The notes beneath the pieces were generated by a model. The model saw nothing but the letters and a program-made list of their open reading frames with translations, did no database searches and had not been told where the DNA came from. A program made the translations under genes and the position numbers. From positions 439,511 to 503,510 of the forward strand of contig CM039512.1 in the NCBI GenBank assembly GCA_022432975.1: a DNA stretch of 64,000 nt. The letters are read 5' to 3'. This DNA is from Begonia masoniana. Taxonomy: Eukaryota > Streptophyta > Magnoliopsida > Cucurbitales > Begoniaceae. Shown one piece after another: positions 52,709 through 64,000 of the stretch (position 1 is its first letter; each line of letters begins with the position of its first letter).

Positions 52709-54882
52709 CTATCCTGAAGAACTCTGCATCCGGCTCTTGATCCATGATTCCAGATTTCGCAGCTCCTCTGCTATTATGCTATGGCCGAGGCCCGGATAAG
52801 CCTGCACAGTTTTGAACATCAGTCATTCAAAGCAACTGTGACAGTAGAGGGTAATTCATGCATTGACGAAGAGTTTAAACCTTGAATTCACAGGTAACAC
52901 CAGCCTTCTCGAGCAACGGAGGGCCTGCTTGCCCAGCCTCGAACAATACTGTCTGGTCTACAATTCCATGAGACCACAAGAAAGGTGTCTGCCCATGTCA
53001 TTCACATCTCAGCTTGTTAACTTTCGTAAGAACAATAAACAACAAACTGCTGCTGTGAACATCTCCAGCCATCATAAATCAGATTACATGAACTTAAAAA
53101 TTGCAAATTGCACAACTCAATCAATAAAATAGCTATATTTTACAAACTACAGGTTTAAAGAGCATTTATCATCGACATTTAGTTGTGTGATAGTAATTTT
53201 GAATAGCCAAAAACATTAGCAGACTGATGAGCTCTAGGATCTGTCATCTGATTAGAAAATGGAGAATTCTTAGCCAATTTCATACAGTCTTGTACTTCCT
53301 TTTTCATAAGCTACTTCAATGCTGAAGCATCGATGCCCAGAAACTATTCGGGATATTAAAGATGCAAATCAGAAAATTAGACAAGAATAGATTTCAAGCA
53401 GAGAGTGAAAGGGACTAGTCAATAGACTGATGTTGTCTATTTCTAAGGAACTACCTTCTTTGCATCTGGATGTATTTGCTCGAGCATAGATTCATTAAAA
53501 GGAACCCAGCCACTAAATATTGCACCTCCCCCAAGAGTCTTCGGGTAAAGTAGAACACTTGCCAACGTCAGTGCCCCTACAAGGAATGGTTTCAATCATT
53601 TAAAGATATTTTATAAGACGATAATCCAATCCAATGTCTATCCAAGAGATTAAACTTGGTTGAAGAAAAAAACTGATAATTACCTCCTTGGCTAAGTCCA
53701 CACACAAATACATTTTTTGGATTTGTGCCAGCAGCTAGCTCTTTGTCTATCATGGCATGCACACTCTGAACTGCTTTGAGCAGACTATTTTCATCTTTTG
53801 GCGATGCCTGCTCCATATTGGGATGGTCATCATTTAACAGAAATGGCACAACATTCAGAATTTCTAGAAAATATCGAAGGTAATAAGAATCCCCCTATAC
53901 GAGAATCTAGAATTCGGAAGTCGTTCTTCATTGGGTTCGTAAGAAAAGGCCCACGAAAATTTATATTAGAGCTTTTGCAAAAAGCTTGCAAGCCAAATTC
54001 CTTGCAGAGTGTAATATATCTTAGTTCAAAACATAAGAAATTTGTTGTTTGCAATTGGTGCTGAGTGCACATCACCTGTATACGAGTGACAGTCCATAGA
54101 AGAGATCTAACTTATTGCTACTACATTAGGGAGTATCACATAACCTATAACTCAAATTATAGGCAATGCTTGAAAGGTCATTAACTAATTAATTGATCGT
54201 CACAAAGAACAAAGACCAGGAAAAATGCTCTCCAGATTATCCAAAAGCACCAGCGAAAATCATCTCAATCCGAAAAATGATAAAGAACAGGAGAATAACT
54301 TACAGCAGTCACGGGAATCTCAAGGATATCAAACCATGAAGGCATCACCATCCCGCCTACAAGCAGAAAGCAATTCACTTTTTTGATCAGTTACAATGTA
54401 GAAAGAAAAGAGAGCTTCATATAATTTCTATGATGGGGAAAAATATATTTGTAGGGGAAGAAAAGACTGATCGTGCCGAGGCATATGCTCAGAATTATAG
54501 ACTCCGACATTGTATTTCCATGTGAGTAGAGTTTTGAAGTTCTTCCATTAATATTAGGGATTTCATTGAGATTGTTACCATTAAATACACAATTTTTAAT
54601 AGTTTAACAGATCCATGTCAAACAATGCGCAAACCCCACAAAAACGTATGATGTGAAGCAGAAATAAAAAAAAAATTGTCAAGTAAGCGAAGAGATTCGA
54701 AAAGAAGATACAAGCATCGTTGACGACGACTTACGGTTGCAGGTGACTGGGTTCCGAGGGGCAGTGGGGAAAGACCAGATGGTGCTCCTAAACTGAGGAG
54801 AAGTGAAGAAGGTCTTGATGGGTTCGTTAGCGGGGCCAGAGTCGCCCAATCCGTGAAGCCAAAGAATAAAGCTCCGAGCCAT
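52709..54882 (-). CDS. SOBER1: Acyl-protein thioesterase-like carboxylesterase, SOBER1/TIPSY1 type
   Basis: Serine alpha/beta hydrolase. The Arabidopsis homologue SOBER1 deacylates proteins and dampens effector-triggered immunity. Exons on the minus strand are 54882-54735, 54356-54304, 53807-53684, 53576-53455, 52988-52881 and 52801-52709, giving 215 residues. Start MARSFILWLHGLGDSGPANE carries the oxyanion-hole HGLGD. Then GMVMPSWFDI, the nucleophile elbow CGLSQGG, LSSVLLYPKTLGGGA-like text (LASVLLYPKTLGGGA), the catalytic Asp in WSHGIVDQTV and the catalytic His in YPGLGHS. The catalytic triad is complete and the frame intact. An in-frame ATG at 54960 would add 26 hydrophobic and basic residues; relatives usually start at MAR. 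Confidence 0.92.
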
Positions 54883-55045
54883 AGAGTCTGGAAACGGCGG
54901 GGGAGGGAATGGCGATGCGTATGGTCGATGAAGGCGTCTGACTAGGAAGAGAAGAAGCACACCAAATGCGATCGCAAGAAATCCAACTTATTCCTTATTT
55001 CTAGTCTACGCATTTCTGTTCCTCTTGGTCATACACTGTGCCACG

Positions 55046-55082
<37 letters not shown>

Positions 55083-55545
55083 CTTTCTTATGGTTACTTG
55101 TCTCCAATGTCTTTGATAGAACATTAAACACACAACGAGATAAGTCTGTCTTATATGTTGGGTAGTCGAATTCAAAGCCATAGCTCAATACAACATGAAA
55201 ACCTATTCAACCCACTTCAAATAGATCAAGTTTTTTACAGGGTGCTGTTTGGTTTTGCATTATCCGATCTGGGTAGGTCAATTGTTGAAAGAAATCGAGA
55301 AGAGGGATAATAAACCATCTGCTTTGATGACTACAAAGATTAAAATAGTTAAAAGTTTGGTTTTTTCACAGTTAAAAATATGGATTCACACAGAGTTAAT
55401 TTTACCACAAATAGATCATAGAAACCTTGGCATAATTATTGTATATAACATATAAAAAGAAAGAGTCGTTGATAATGTGCGAGTAGTTGGCACGGGACGC
55501 TTAGCTCATCCTCTCCTCCTCCTACTTGAAAAAAGGAGATTTTTT
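54883..55545. promoter_or_regulatory. Upstream region between SOBER1-like (minus) and MPC1 (plus)
   Basis: 663 bp between divergent starts, with a (CT)n microsatellite at 55049-55077. No gene. Confidence 0.5.
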
Positions 55546-57648
55546 ATGGCGGCTTCGAAGCTCCAAGCCCTCTGGAACCACCCCGCCGGTCCCAAAACCA
55601 GTCAGTTTCTTTTTCAGTTTACCATATGATTCTGTTTTTACTAAGTTCCTTCCTTGTGTTTCTCCATCTCGACGTAAATGGGGTAAAAAAAAACTCTTCT
55701 TTTTTGGCTGTTCAACCGTTGTTTCTTTTTTCTTTTGTTAGATCGATCTTCATTCGTATCATTGTAGTTCGATTCGAGTTTCATCGAATGGGGGACACCC
55801 GATTTCACGAGATTGATTAATTTTAATTCTTTTTGAGTTCGTTTTTTCCGTTCTTACATGCTTCTCTTCTCTTTTGGGGAGAATATGTGAACCTAGTTTG
55901 GGATTTTGGTAGATTCATTGAATGGTGGGTACTGGGTAGATGATATTTAGGAGCATGGCTGATTAATGTGTTTGGCTGAAGACAGATACTGAAAAGAGAC
56001 AAATAAATCAAAGAAAATGGTTTCGTCAAGGATGGGAAAACGCTGATGAATATCACGATTTGACTTTATGCCTTTTGAAGAATCCTATGAATGAAATAAA
56101 CAGAGTTAATGCCCAGGGTGTTGGCCATAAGTGGGCTTGGTTTAGCTATTCCTTTGAATATCTGTCCCGGAAGTTTTGTTGGTTGCTAGGACGAAGTAGG
56201 CTCTGGACACGAGCAATAAGAACATCACAAACCATCTCTTTTGTCACTGACTTTTACAGATTCCATAATTCTGCTTCCTTCTGTGCATCCATTGTAACTG
56301 TGTTTGCATGAATCACTTCTTTGTCCCTGCAGTTCACTTTTGGGCACCAACGTTTAAATGGGGCATCAGTATAGCCAATGTTGCTGACTTCTCGAAACCA
56401 CCCGAAAAAATTTCTTATCCTCAGCAAATAGGTGTGATTTCTTTCAACCCTTTTAGGCCTGCAAGAATGCGTGATATGTGCCTTTCCATTGTAGATTTGT
56501 CAATCATGAAATTGTATTTTTCGTGACATCTGTTGCTTTATTTGCAGCTGTCTCCTGCACTGGAGTTATCTGGTCGCGCTACAGCACTGTAATCACTCCG
56601 GTACGTTTATTGTCGCCTTGACAAGTTGAGAATTTTGATGCAATTTTATACACTTTTTATTTCTTTTATGCAAAGTGATGTATATTGGTAGAAAGAAAAT
56701 ACAGAAAGAGAGGGTAAGAATCATTCTCAAGACAATGCAAAGAGAAACACTACTTAATTTATAACAATTGTCCTCCAATTAGAAGGAACCAGAGTATACG
56801 AATAATTGTTAAAAAAAAAAAAAACTTAGAATTACAGGTCTGCTTAGCAATCACGGAATTAATGTTATCTCAGAAATGGATAAGTTGGTTCTAAATAGCA
56901 TTGTGAGAAGCCAAATAATCCAAAAAATAGCAAACAGACACAGTTTGAAGATTAACTTCTACTTTGTAGATCTATTCTCAAGATTATGTGTAAGACCCTC
57001 CGGCCCAAATTTAACCCAGGATCCGTGGAGTTTTAACCCAGCACGTCATCCTCTGCGGATCCCAGGTTGGACTTGGGCCGGAGGATGACGTGCTGGGTTA
57101 AAACTCCGCGGATCCCGGGTTGGACTTGAGCCGGAGGGTCTTACATTATGTCTTTTTTATCCGATGATTGATTTTTCATCAAGGCTCGTGATTATCAAGT
57201 ATTGCTTCATTTTTTCAGGGTTTTTGTATGCTTTGACTCTATGTTTTCTGATTCTAATGGTTGTCTTGTGACATTTTTAGACCGAGTGTCCTTCAAATAC
57301 GTTGAGTTATAGTTCTTATATAAGATTCAATGCTCGGATTGGACTAATGTCTATATCTTCTTTCCTCAAAATGCAGAAGAACTGGAACCTCTTCAGTGTC
57401 AATGTGGCAATGGCAGCAACTGGTATCTATCAACTTACACGGAAAATAAAGTAAGACACACTTGAATGACAGCTTCTTCAAAAATCCCATATTATAAGTT
57501 CATGCTTCGGGGAAATGCTGGAGTCTTGGGATTATTTCTGTGTTTCTCTTCAAAGATGTGCTATTTTTCTTTGCTTACTCGTTCTGTTTTAAAAAATATC
57601 AGGCATGATTACTTGTCAGAGGAAACAGCAGTGGCTACAAAAGAATGA
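55546..57648 (+). CDS. MPC1: Mitochondrial pyruvate carrier 1
   Basis: An inner-mitochondrial-membrane subunit that imports pyruvate as a heteromer with MPC2-type partners. Exons 55546-55600, 56333-56431, 56548-56600, 57377-57450 and 57603-57648 give 108 residues, the usual size. Sequence motifs are MAASKLQALWNHPAGPKT, then HFWAPTFKWGISIANVADFS, KPPEKISYPQQI, GVIWSRYSTVITPKNWNLFS and VNVAMAATGIYQL, with the tail HDYLSEETAVATKE. All introns are GT-AG. Intron 3 (56601-57376) carries a foldback element at 56989-57145. The neighbour on the left, a SOBER1-type gene, is also the MPC neighbour on Arabidopsis chromosome 4 (from memory). Confidence 0.94.
56989..57145. mobile_element. Foldback/MITE-like element in MPC1 intron 3
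   Basis: A 157-bp unit with near-perfect inverted arms of about 70 bases. The outer 16 bases TGTAAGACCCTCCGGC pair exactly with the right end, which reads GCCGGAGGGTCTTACA. It is flanked by the 5-bp duplication ttatg (56984-56988 and 57146-57150). GC content is far above the surrounding intron. The TG...CA ends with 5-bp duplication are unlike common MITE superfamilies and recall retrotransposon integration. Confidence 0.8.
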
Positions 57649-58267
57649 TGACGAAAATCTTCAACCATGCCTGTGTTCTGGCTTGAGCACCCGAGTTAAC
57701 GATTGCTTGTAATTCAAGTTCTCAGTTTTACTTTTGCCCTTTTGAAAGTTTGGAATCTGTAACTGATTGAGGCCTGTTCTACGTTTTGATGCTTCTCAAC
57801 TTCAAGTTAGAAGACAAAATTGAACGGCTGAAACCCCAAATTTAAGTAATAAAAGTGTATTTTTCTTTACGTGGATTGTATGTTCTTTGATTCCAGTTCA
57901 ATGCACTTTGAATTTGTTGGAGTGTATTTACACGAGGTAATGATGCAGATTTGGCAGGACAAAGACAGCAAAATCTGAATACGAATTGAGAAAACTTGGA
58001 GACAATTATTTTCAGCTATTAACATTATCAATCAAACCAATCCAATTATTTACAATTTGTTGCCATCTTATTCTTCGTCTAGAACACCATCTCAGATACG
58101 AAACCAGTAGATCTAAACGGCCATTAACTCTGGGTTTCAAGCTTTGGTTGCCATGGCGTCCTTCTTCAGCCAGTAGGAAGAATCCAATTTTTTAAAGGCA
58201 ATGAAATTGGGGGCCTAATTCTAATTCTGTGTACATATATATTACACAATTTCAACATTTAGTGCAA
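57649..58267. other. Convergent 3' region of MPC1 and DUF506 genes
   Basis: 619 bp holding the 3' untranslated sequence of both genes. Short open frames have no motif. Confidence 0.5.
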
Positions 58268-59304
58268 TCACATTCCATCGCCATTGAAGGCAGCTGTCAA
58301 ATACCCAACTTTAGGACCACCATGGGCAGCAAAATCATGTCTGCAATAGAACGAGATTGCAGGAAATGGCTGCAATTCAAACCCTACTGATCGCGGTCCT
58401 CCCGAAACTTGAGTTGATTGATCAGACTGCTTCTCCGCTTGAACTGGGCTGGTCGTTCGTTTGTAAGAACCAAACCACTTGGCCTGAACGTACCCATTTC
58501 TCCTCCACGGCGGTACGTGCATGCCCTTACTTTTCAACGACCTTTTAATGGCAGCACACATCAGCCGACCAATCATCTTCAACTCTTCCACTTTGCCCAC
58601 GAACACCTGGGGGAAAAGCTCGAGAAGCGAGGTGAATTGGACTGGTGGGCCGAGCTATTTCGAATTCTCTCGCAAGACAAACTTCCACAATGTATCGCTC
58701 TCCACCGGCATTGACGTCCACGTACTCGTAATTCCCAGCTGGAAATCGCCCAAATTTCTCCCACTTTGATTTGCAGAGGCCTGTGCGTAGACAATATTCA
58801 TCCTTTATTAGAGAAAACGACAATTCTAATAGGCTGCAATGGTGAAAGAAACTAAAAGATACTAGCTTCGCTTAAGAAGCATAATGCCGATGAACACGGA
58901 CCTGCATCGAAACCTCTTTCACGTAAACGAGCCATCAATTTACGTTTAAATCCCGGCGATGAGAGGGCGTCGTCGACGAGCTGAGATGCGAATTTAACCC
59001 CAGCTTTAATCTTTCTTCTGACACGATAATCGTCCTTGTTATCCTGAGATCCAAACAGACTCCGCAAAGACTCTACTGTCTCGGAATTAGAAGAGGCGTT
59101 GTCCATTTCTACGTCGTCATTCCCTTCATTTTCTTGCTCAGTTTCAACTCCGTCGCCTCTTTCGATAAACGACTTGACGAGGTCCGACAAATCCAAAGAG
59201 CTCTCAGGCGAGTGCTCGCTCCCACTGCTCTCGCAGAGCCTCAACCGACCTCCCTCATTGAACGCCGCCGCTATCCTCTCAAACCCCACCGGAGTTTTCT
59301 CCAT
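58268..59304 (-). CDS. DUF506 family protein (PD-(D/E)XK-like), one-base insertion in exon 2
   Basis: A plant-specific family with a predicted PD-(D/E)XK nuclease-like fold. Some members repress root-hair growth and bind Rab GTPases (family knowledge). Exons on the minus strand are 59304-58902 and 58780-58268. It starts MEKTPVGFERIAAAFNEGGR. Then come an acidic Ser-rich part, KIKAGVKFASQLVDDAL, and FKRKLMARLRERGFDAG|LCKSKWEKFGRFPAGNYEYV. Next are EVCLAREFEIARPTS, and in the shifted frame FTSLLELFPQVFVGK, then MHVPPWRRNGYVQAKWFGSY. One extra base in the GG/CC pair at about 58639-58640 separates the frames. Without it the protein is 304 residues. Without correction it ends with a 30-residue alien tail. 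Confidence 0.92.
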
Positions 59305-61061
59305 TGCTGCTCAAACACCCTCGCTTGTATTCTTCCTTTCTTTCTTGCTTAGCTAGAGAGAAACGGGAATAGAGAGAGAGAGACTGACCCGCAGATCAGA
59401 AAAGAGAGTCGTGACTCGTGAATCATATATAGAAATGGAAAGAGAGAGAGACCAAAGAGACTGCCTTTATGGCTTTTGGGAGGGACGATTGACCATTTTG
59501 CTGTGACAATGGACTCATGGGTGGGCCTTGAGATAAGTTTCAGACCTTTAGCGGCGCGCGTGCCAAGTGATAGAATGTACGTGGCCTTCATCACGCTACA
59601 AACTAATGAACACTTCCCTTTTTCCGTCCACGTACCTTCTAAGACGGCATACTCGTAGTCGGATACGTATACGCCACATGGTACTCACGTGGGTCGTACC
59701 ACCCTTCCACAGTGCCACAGTGGCGCTTCACTTTGTCGTTTCTGAGCTGGATGTGCAAAATCGACGCAGTTCCATCCATAAACGCCAGACAGATGGCAGG
59801 TGGCCGAAAATGATTGGACGAGTTGCTTATTATTTTCGGGTGGACGGAGGGGGTCTTTAGTTCAACAATGGTCGTCGGTTCAAGAGTGTCATGAGTTACT
59901 ATGATTGTTAAGCTCATTTCTTCGACCAGGTTCAATGAATCTACGCATTAGCAAAATTGTAGAGGTGAGATTATAGTCTGCAATTCATTTGGATGACCAG
60001 GTTCAATGAATCTATGCATTTACTGATTGCCCCCATCTAATCCACATTTTGTTTAAATATTGCTCTAATTAACCCACACGTGTGTGATTGACTTCTGTAA
60101 TGGCAACTCTTGACAATCTGATGTTGCCATCTTGAGCCCATTTCTTGAATTAATGGGTTTGGGCTAAATTTCTTCGCCGGGATGGGCCTTGCCGACGTTA
60201 TGATACTCCCAGTTAAAAAAGGTGAGAACTTTAACACGGATTCGAAGCGGAGAGCATGATTTGAACAGAAGAAAGTAATCAACTTTGGAAAGAAAGCAAG
60301 AGAATACTCGTAACGAATTCGTCTGCCTCTCTCTCTCTCTCTCCTCCTCCAAAGGATTAAAATAGATCGCTCTGCTTCTTGGGACTCCCCAATTTCTTCC
60401 TGAAAGCAGGAGACCGGTGGATTGCGAAGAAGCGTAAGATCCTTGAGGTACGACGGGTTTTTAATGTTCCCTTCGCTGTAAAAATATAGATTTACTTCTG
60501 GGAGAGTTGATTGGGTTTATTATTCTTGAGTTTCTGATGATGGGTTTGATCCCTTAGATTCTTGTGGGGTAGGGATGTTAGATTTTGCAGTATTTTCGAT
60601 TGATAGGCGACAAAATTTGGGGACATCGACCATGCTTTATCCAGAAGTTTGTTATGTAATTTTATTCTTCCTCTTACTTGTTCTGGGTGGGGATTAATTA
60701 ATGACACGAGTCAAATATTCAGGCAGATGTGTGATGAAGAGTTGCATAAAGTTGATTCCTACAGTTCCACGTAACGGCTATAGGGGGTTGAAGAAAAGAT
60801 GTTTGAGGAATTGTAATTGGGTTGTCATGGAAGTTTATAGAGGATATTATTGTATTGCTATTGTGTAAAATTTTTCTCTTTACGCTTTATTCCTGATATG
60901 ATTCTGGAAGTCAATAGATAACAAGTAGGATTTTTTCTTTGCGAAATGTGATCTTTATATATAATTGTGCTCGCTTTTGCAGACATGCGATTTGCTAGAT
61001 AGTTGCTCACATCTCTCAACCTCGAATAGTTTTCAGTAGAATACATTACGAATAGTAGATG
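59305..61061. promoter_or_regulatory. Upstream region between DUF506 (minus) and alkaline ceramidase (plus)
   Basis: About 1.75 kb. A 26-bp direct repeat beginning GACCAGGTTCAATGAATCTA occurs at 59924 and 59995. CT runs lie at 60330-60350. A likely 5' untranslated intron for the ceramidase gene runs from about 60447 (GTACGACG) to 60982 (CTTTTGCAG), a plausible but unproven call. Confidence 0.45.
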
Positions 61062-62207
61062 ATGGCTGATGGAATTTCAAGCTTCTGGGGTCCTGTCACA
61101 TCAACTATTGAGTGCTGTGAGAAGAATTATGCCTATTCGTCTTATATTGCTGAGTTTTATAACACGATATCAAACATCCCTAGCATTCTTCTAGCCTTAT
61201 TTGGTCTTACAAATGCCTTGAGACAGCGATTTGAGAAGAGATTTAGTGTTCTTCATGTGTCAAATATGATACTTCGCGATTGGGAGCATGCTCTACCATG
61301 CGACGTTGCAACATGTGTAAGTTTACTTCCGCAGTTTTGAATATTCTAAGTCCTCAAGCTTTCGATATATGGGTGTGATTCTTTTTCTTCGAGTATAAGC
61401 CTTTATGTTGCTCAATCTTATTCAGATATTCTAAAAATTATGCAAGGAATACCCCTATGTTTACTTTGTAAGATTGATTGCAATTTTAGCTGGTGCCTTA
61501 GGAGCAGGATGCACAATGTTCTATAATGATTTAGAAAAGCTCCATTCTGGTTTAGATTATTCAGTTTGGATATGAAGTTTTTGCACTCAATGCTCTAATA
61601 AATGGTGGAATAGAGTCAAGAGGAGGGTTGTATGTTGTGATCTATTCGTCGTTTATTTATTAATAGGGGATCGGTTATGCAATTCTATTTCAGGCAACAG
61701 CAAAGCGACGAAACTCCCATGGTGTGGGAGATGCTTCTCTACATATACATCCTGTATTCACCGGATTGGCATTATCGCAGCACAATGCCTACATTTCTCT
61801 TTCTATATGGAGCTGTTTTTGCCGTTGCTCACGCAGTTGTTCGCTTTGGGTTCGGATTCAAGATGCATTACGTGGCACTGAGCATCCTCTGCATTCCACG
61901 AATGTACAAGTATTATATACACACACAAGATAAATCTGCCAAGAGACTTGCAAAGCTGTATTTGGCGACTATTCTCCTCGGTAGTTTGTGCTGGCTATTT
62001 GATCGGCTTCTCTGCAAGAAGATTTTGGAGTGGCCAATCAACCCCCAGGGTCACGCCATGTGGCATGTTTTCATGGGTATGAATTCCTATTTTGCCAACA
62101 CTTTCTTGATGTTCTGTCGAGCTCAGCAAAGGGGATGGAATCCAAGGGTTGTTCATCTTCTGGGGATTTTTCCCTATGTGAAGATCGAGAAACCCAAAAC
62201 ACAATGA
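61062..62207 (+). CDS. ACER: Alkaline ceramidase (ACER/CES1 type), one-base insertion in exon 1
   Basis: A multi-pass ER/Golgi hydrolase that removes the fatty acid from (phyto)ceramide. Exons 61062-61316 and 61694-62207. Start MADGISSFWGPVTSTIECCE (one codon after another ATG at 61059). Then IAEFYNTISNIPSILLALFG, LHVSNMIL, and the next conserved part (AIGSMLYHATLQHV) in the shifted frame. Exon 2 begins QQQSDETPMVWEMLLYIYI. The zinc-site residues are visible: SMLYHATL (His), SDETPM (Asp) and PQGHAMWHVF (two His). The extra base is in TTCGCG at 61274-61278. Without it the product is 255 residues, identical in length to the Arabidopsis enzyme as I remember it. It ends PYVKIEKPKTQ. Confidence 0.94.
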
Positions 62208-62725
62208 GAAGACGAAGAACTCGTAGAGATTACGGTTTTGCGAGGAAGTAGGAGGCCGATTTCTTACTGTTAGTTTAGCTATTTCAGATTTGTGTTTGAA
62301 TAGGAGATTATGGTTTTGACAGGAAGAGTTTAATCATTTCATTCCATTGTTTTGCAGAGAATTTGGACTATTTAGATTCCATTTTTTAATCCATTGATTC
62401 TTCAGAATTTATATTGATCTCAATCAGTCTATTTCTCTGAGTTTCCTGTCGAGTACAATGCGCCAAATTCAAACAAGTATCACTTTAAACCTTTGAAAAA
62501 TGCCAGAGAAATATGAAGAACTTTAGAAGAATATGAATTCAATAAAAAAGTACACAAGCACCAATCTTTGGAACCTTGGACCCATACCCAGTTGAGAGTG
62601 TGGCCTACTAGTGCTAGTAACTAAACTTTACAGCCCGATTAATTGCTTTTGACAATAACATTTCATTGCCTCAAACTAATCTCTAAGTAAGATGTGCTGA
62701 ATAATAGAAAGAAGATTTGCATCTG
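62208..62725. other. Convergent 3' region of ceramidase and CDP-DAG synthase genes
   Basis: 518 bp with no supported gene, holding both 3' untranslated ends. Confidence 0.5.
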
Positions 62726-63992
62726 CTACTTCCCAAGCAACCTTTCCTGCAAGATCTGTCCAAGCTTCGTGTACAAAACACGTTGCTCCTCCAATGTAAG
62801 GTTCATTAAAATCTAAGGAAGCATAACAAAAATGTCATTACTAGAGCGCCATAAAGATTCTGAATGACGCACGGTAAGAGGGGACATGTGAAAACAATAC
62901 CTGGTCCATGATTGTCTCAACAGTAATGCTCTGAGATACAACGAATGATTGATGATAGATGTATGCAAATACGGCCATTACCATCTGTATAGATAGTACA
63001 CATGGTAGTCAACAAACACTTTACTGCACACTCTAATGAATTTATTGGCCTTGTCAAAACATCCAACTATGTTTTTCATATCTTTTGGTCAAATCATTAC
63101 TGACCCCCCACAAATTATAAGTGTTTTTCCAATTACAAAAGCTATTTCAATTCAACAATCTTTAAAAAGACATTTAAGATAAAAAGTTGTTTCTCATAGC
63201 TCACCTGGCAATCCATTCTATCTGTGATTCCACCATGTCCAGGGATGCTATCTCCAAAATCCTACGGGAAACGAGCAAATGAAATTAAATAATTTTAAGT
63301 GCTTATTCAACATCTGCAAGACTTAACTCGAGGCTGAATATACCTTGATTTTAAAGGCCCTTTTAAAACCACTGGCAAAGAAGCCTCCAAAAGGTGCTAT
63401 TATGGACGCAAATAGACCTATACATAGAGCATGCCATTGCACCGGATATACTGATACCTCTTTCCATGGAAACTGAGGCATGAACGAAGAGTAGAAATTT
63501 CTATGCAAATAATGTGAAACAGGTACTCAATTTTAAGGGAAAAAAAAGTAAATCTGTGATAAGAATACGGTATTGCGAGTGGATGATAATTAGGCGTTTG
63601 TTTTCTCAAACAAGAAGATAAAAACAACAGATTCGCAGCCCACTAGCTTAGAAAGATATAGAGCTTTTGACAGACGCAAACAAAAAGAGTGACCTGCGAA
63701 GAAACTATTGTTGAGCACAGTTTTAGTTTGAGTGGAATCACATTTCATTAATTCCACTTACCAAAACAGAAAACCATCCTGGTAGAGGGAAAAACTCTGG
63801 CTTAAACATAGGACCAGGATCACATTCAAGCCATCTAGTTGACAAATCCTGTACCCGGTGTCCTGAAAGATATTAATATTCTCCCATACAGCAAATGTGT
63901 ACACTTTCAAAATTCGTAGAAGTAATTTTTTTAAAGATAATTACCTTTCTGGGACATGTCAACCACAGAAAACGACCCATTATATTCGCAAG
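62726..63992 (-). CDS. CDS1: CDP-diacylglycerol synthase (phosphatidate cytidylyltransferase), 3' part
   Basis: An ER membrane enzyme that makes CDP-diacylglycerol from phosphatidate and CTP for phospholipid synthesis. The window has the last six exons on the minus strand: 63992-63945, 63848-63762, 63472-63344, 63261-63205, 62984-62901 and 62812-62726. The gene continues past 64000. Motifs in order are [76 protein letters not shown] and the signature [19 protein letters not shown]. It closes with [15 protein letters not shown] and [16 protein letters not shown]. The acceptor of the FPWKE exon is placed at 63472, because the longer frame (to 63508) does not join in phase. The frame is intact across these exons. 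Whether it is CDS1 or CDS2 orthologue is open. Confidence 0.94.
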
Positions 63993-64000
63993 CTGCAATA

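Noticed and set aside
54883..54960. N-terminal extension of the SOBER1-like protein from the ATG at 54960
   Set aside because: Family members start at MAR with the hydrolase fold immediately following. The extension could be a leader-encoded artefact, so it is recorded only as an alternative.

Overview
This is a nuclear genomic window from a flowering plant, almost certainly a eudicot. Genes carry many GT-AG introns, plant-specific families are abundant (KNOX homeobox, OVATE, fibrillin, plastid terminal oxidase, SHOU4-like, DUF506, DUF3537), and LTR retrotransposons are nested in one intergenic interval. The fibrillin N-terminus resembles the cucumber CHRC type, so a Cucurbitales or other rosid genome is my best guess. 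That guess is inference only.

Layout. 1-2009 is the 5' part of a SHOOT MERISTEMLESS-type KNOX gene on the minus strand. 2010-4335 is its upstream region, with telo-boxes, GA/CT tracts and a perfect 31-bp foldback. 4341-16472 is a retrotransposon nest: a 3.3-kb solo LTR with target duplication gacgg, then an old Copia element (7792-16472, target duplication tacat). The Copia element has lost integrase and reverse transcriptase. It has itself received two solo LTRs and a head-to-tail array of four 5S-rRNA-derived Cassandra-type LTR units. From 17.5 kb to the right end the window is gene-dense, about 19 genes at 2-4 kb spacing: a Ser-rich unknown, PFP-beta, an OVATE protein, fibrillin, a RING protein, ACC oxidase, CLMP1/Phox, plastid terminal oxidase, a DUF3537 membrane protein, a lipid-transfer protein, a RIN4-like protein, a SHOU4-like protein, HT1 kinase, a Cys-rich unknown, a SOBER1-like thioesterase, mitochondrial pyruvate carrier 1, DUF506, alkaline ceramidase, and the 3' part of CDP-diacylglycerol synthase.

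The genes do not form an operon-like pathway; this is an ordinary plant chromosome segment. Their order looks ancestral. From memory, the neighbours match three Arabidopsis segments in an interleaved way (about At1g62360-62430, At4g22240-22340 and At1g12000-12020), as expected if this genome kept genes that Arabidopsis lost reciprocally after whole-genome duplication.

Two points deserve most attention. First, six conserved genes (17.8, 28.1, 33.0, 38.4, 58.6 and 61.3 kb) each carry exactly one single-base indel in an otherwise intact frame. This points to consensus errors in the assembly more than to real gene death. Second, the Cassandra array starts and ends inside the internal domain, not at LTR ends, so it looks circularly permuted. 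I found no CRISPR, no tRNA or functional rRNA gene, and no clearly new biochemical system.
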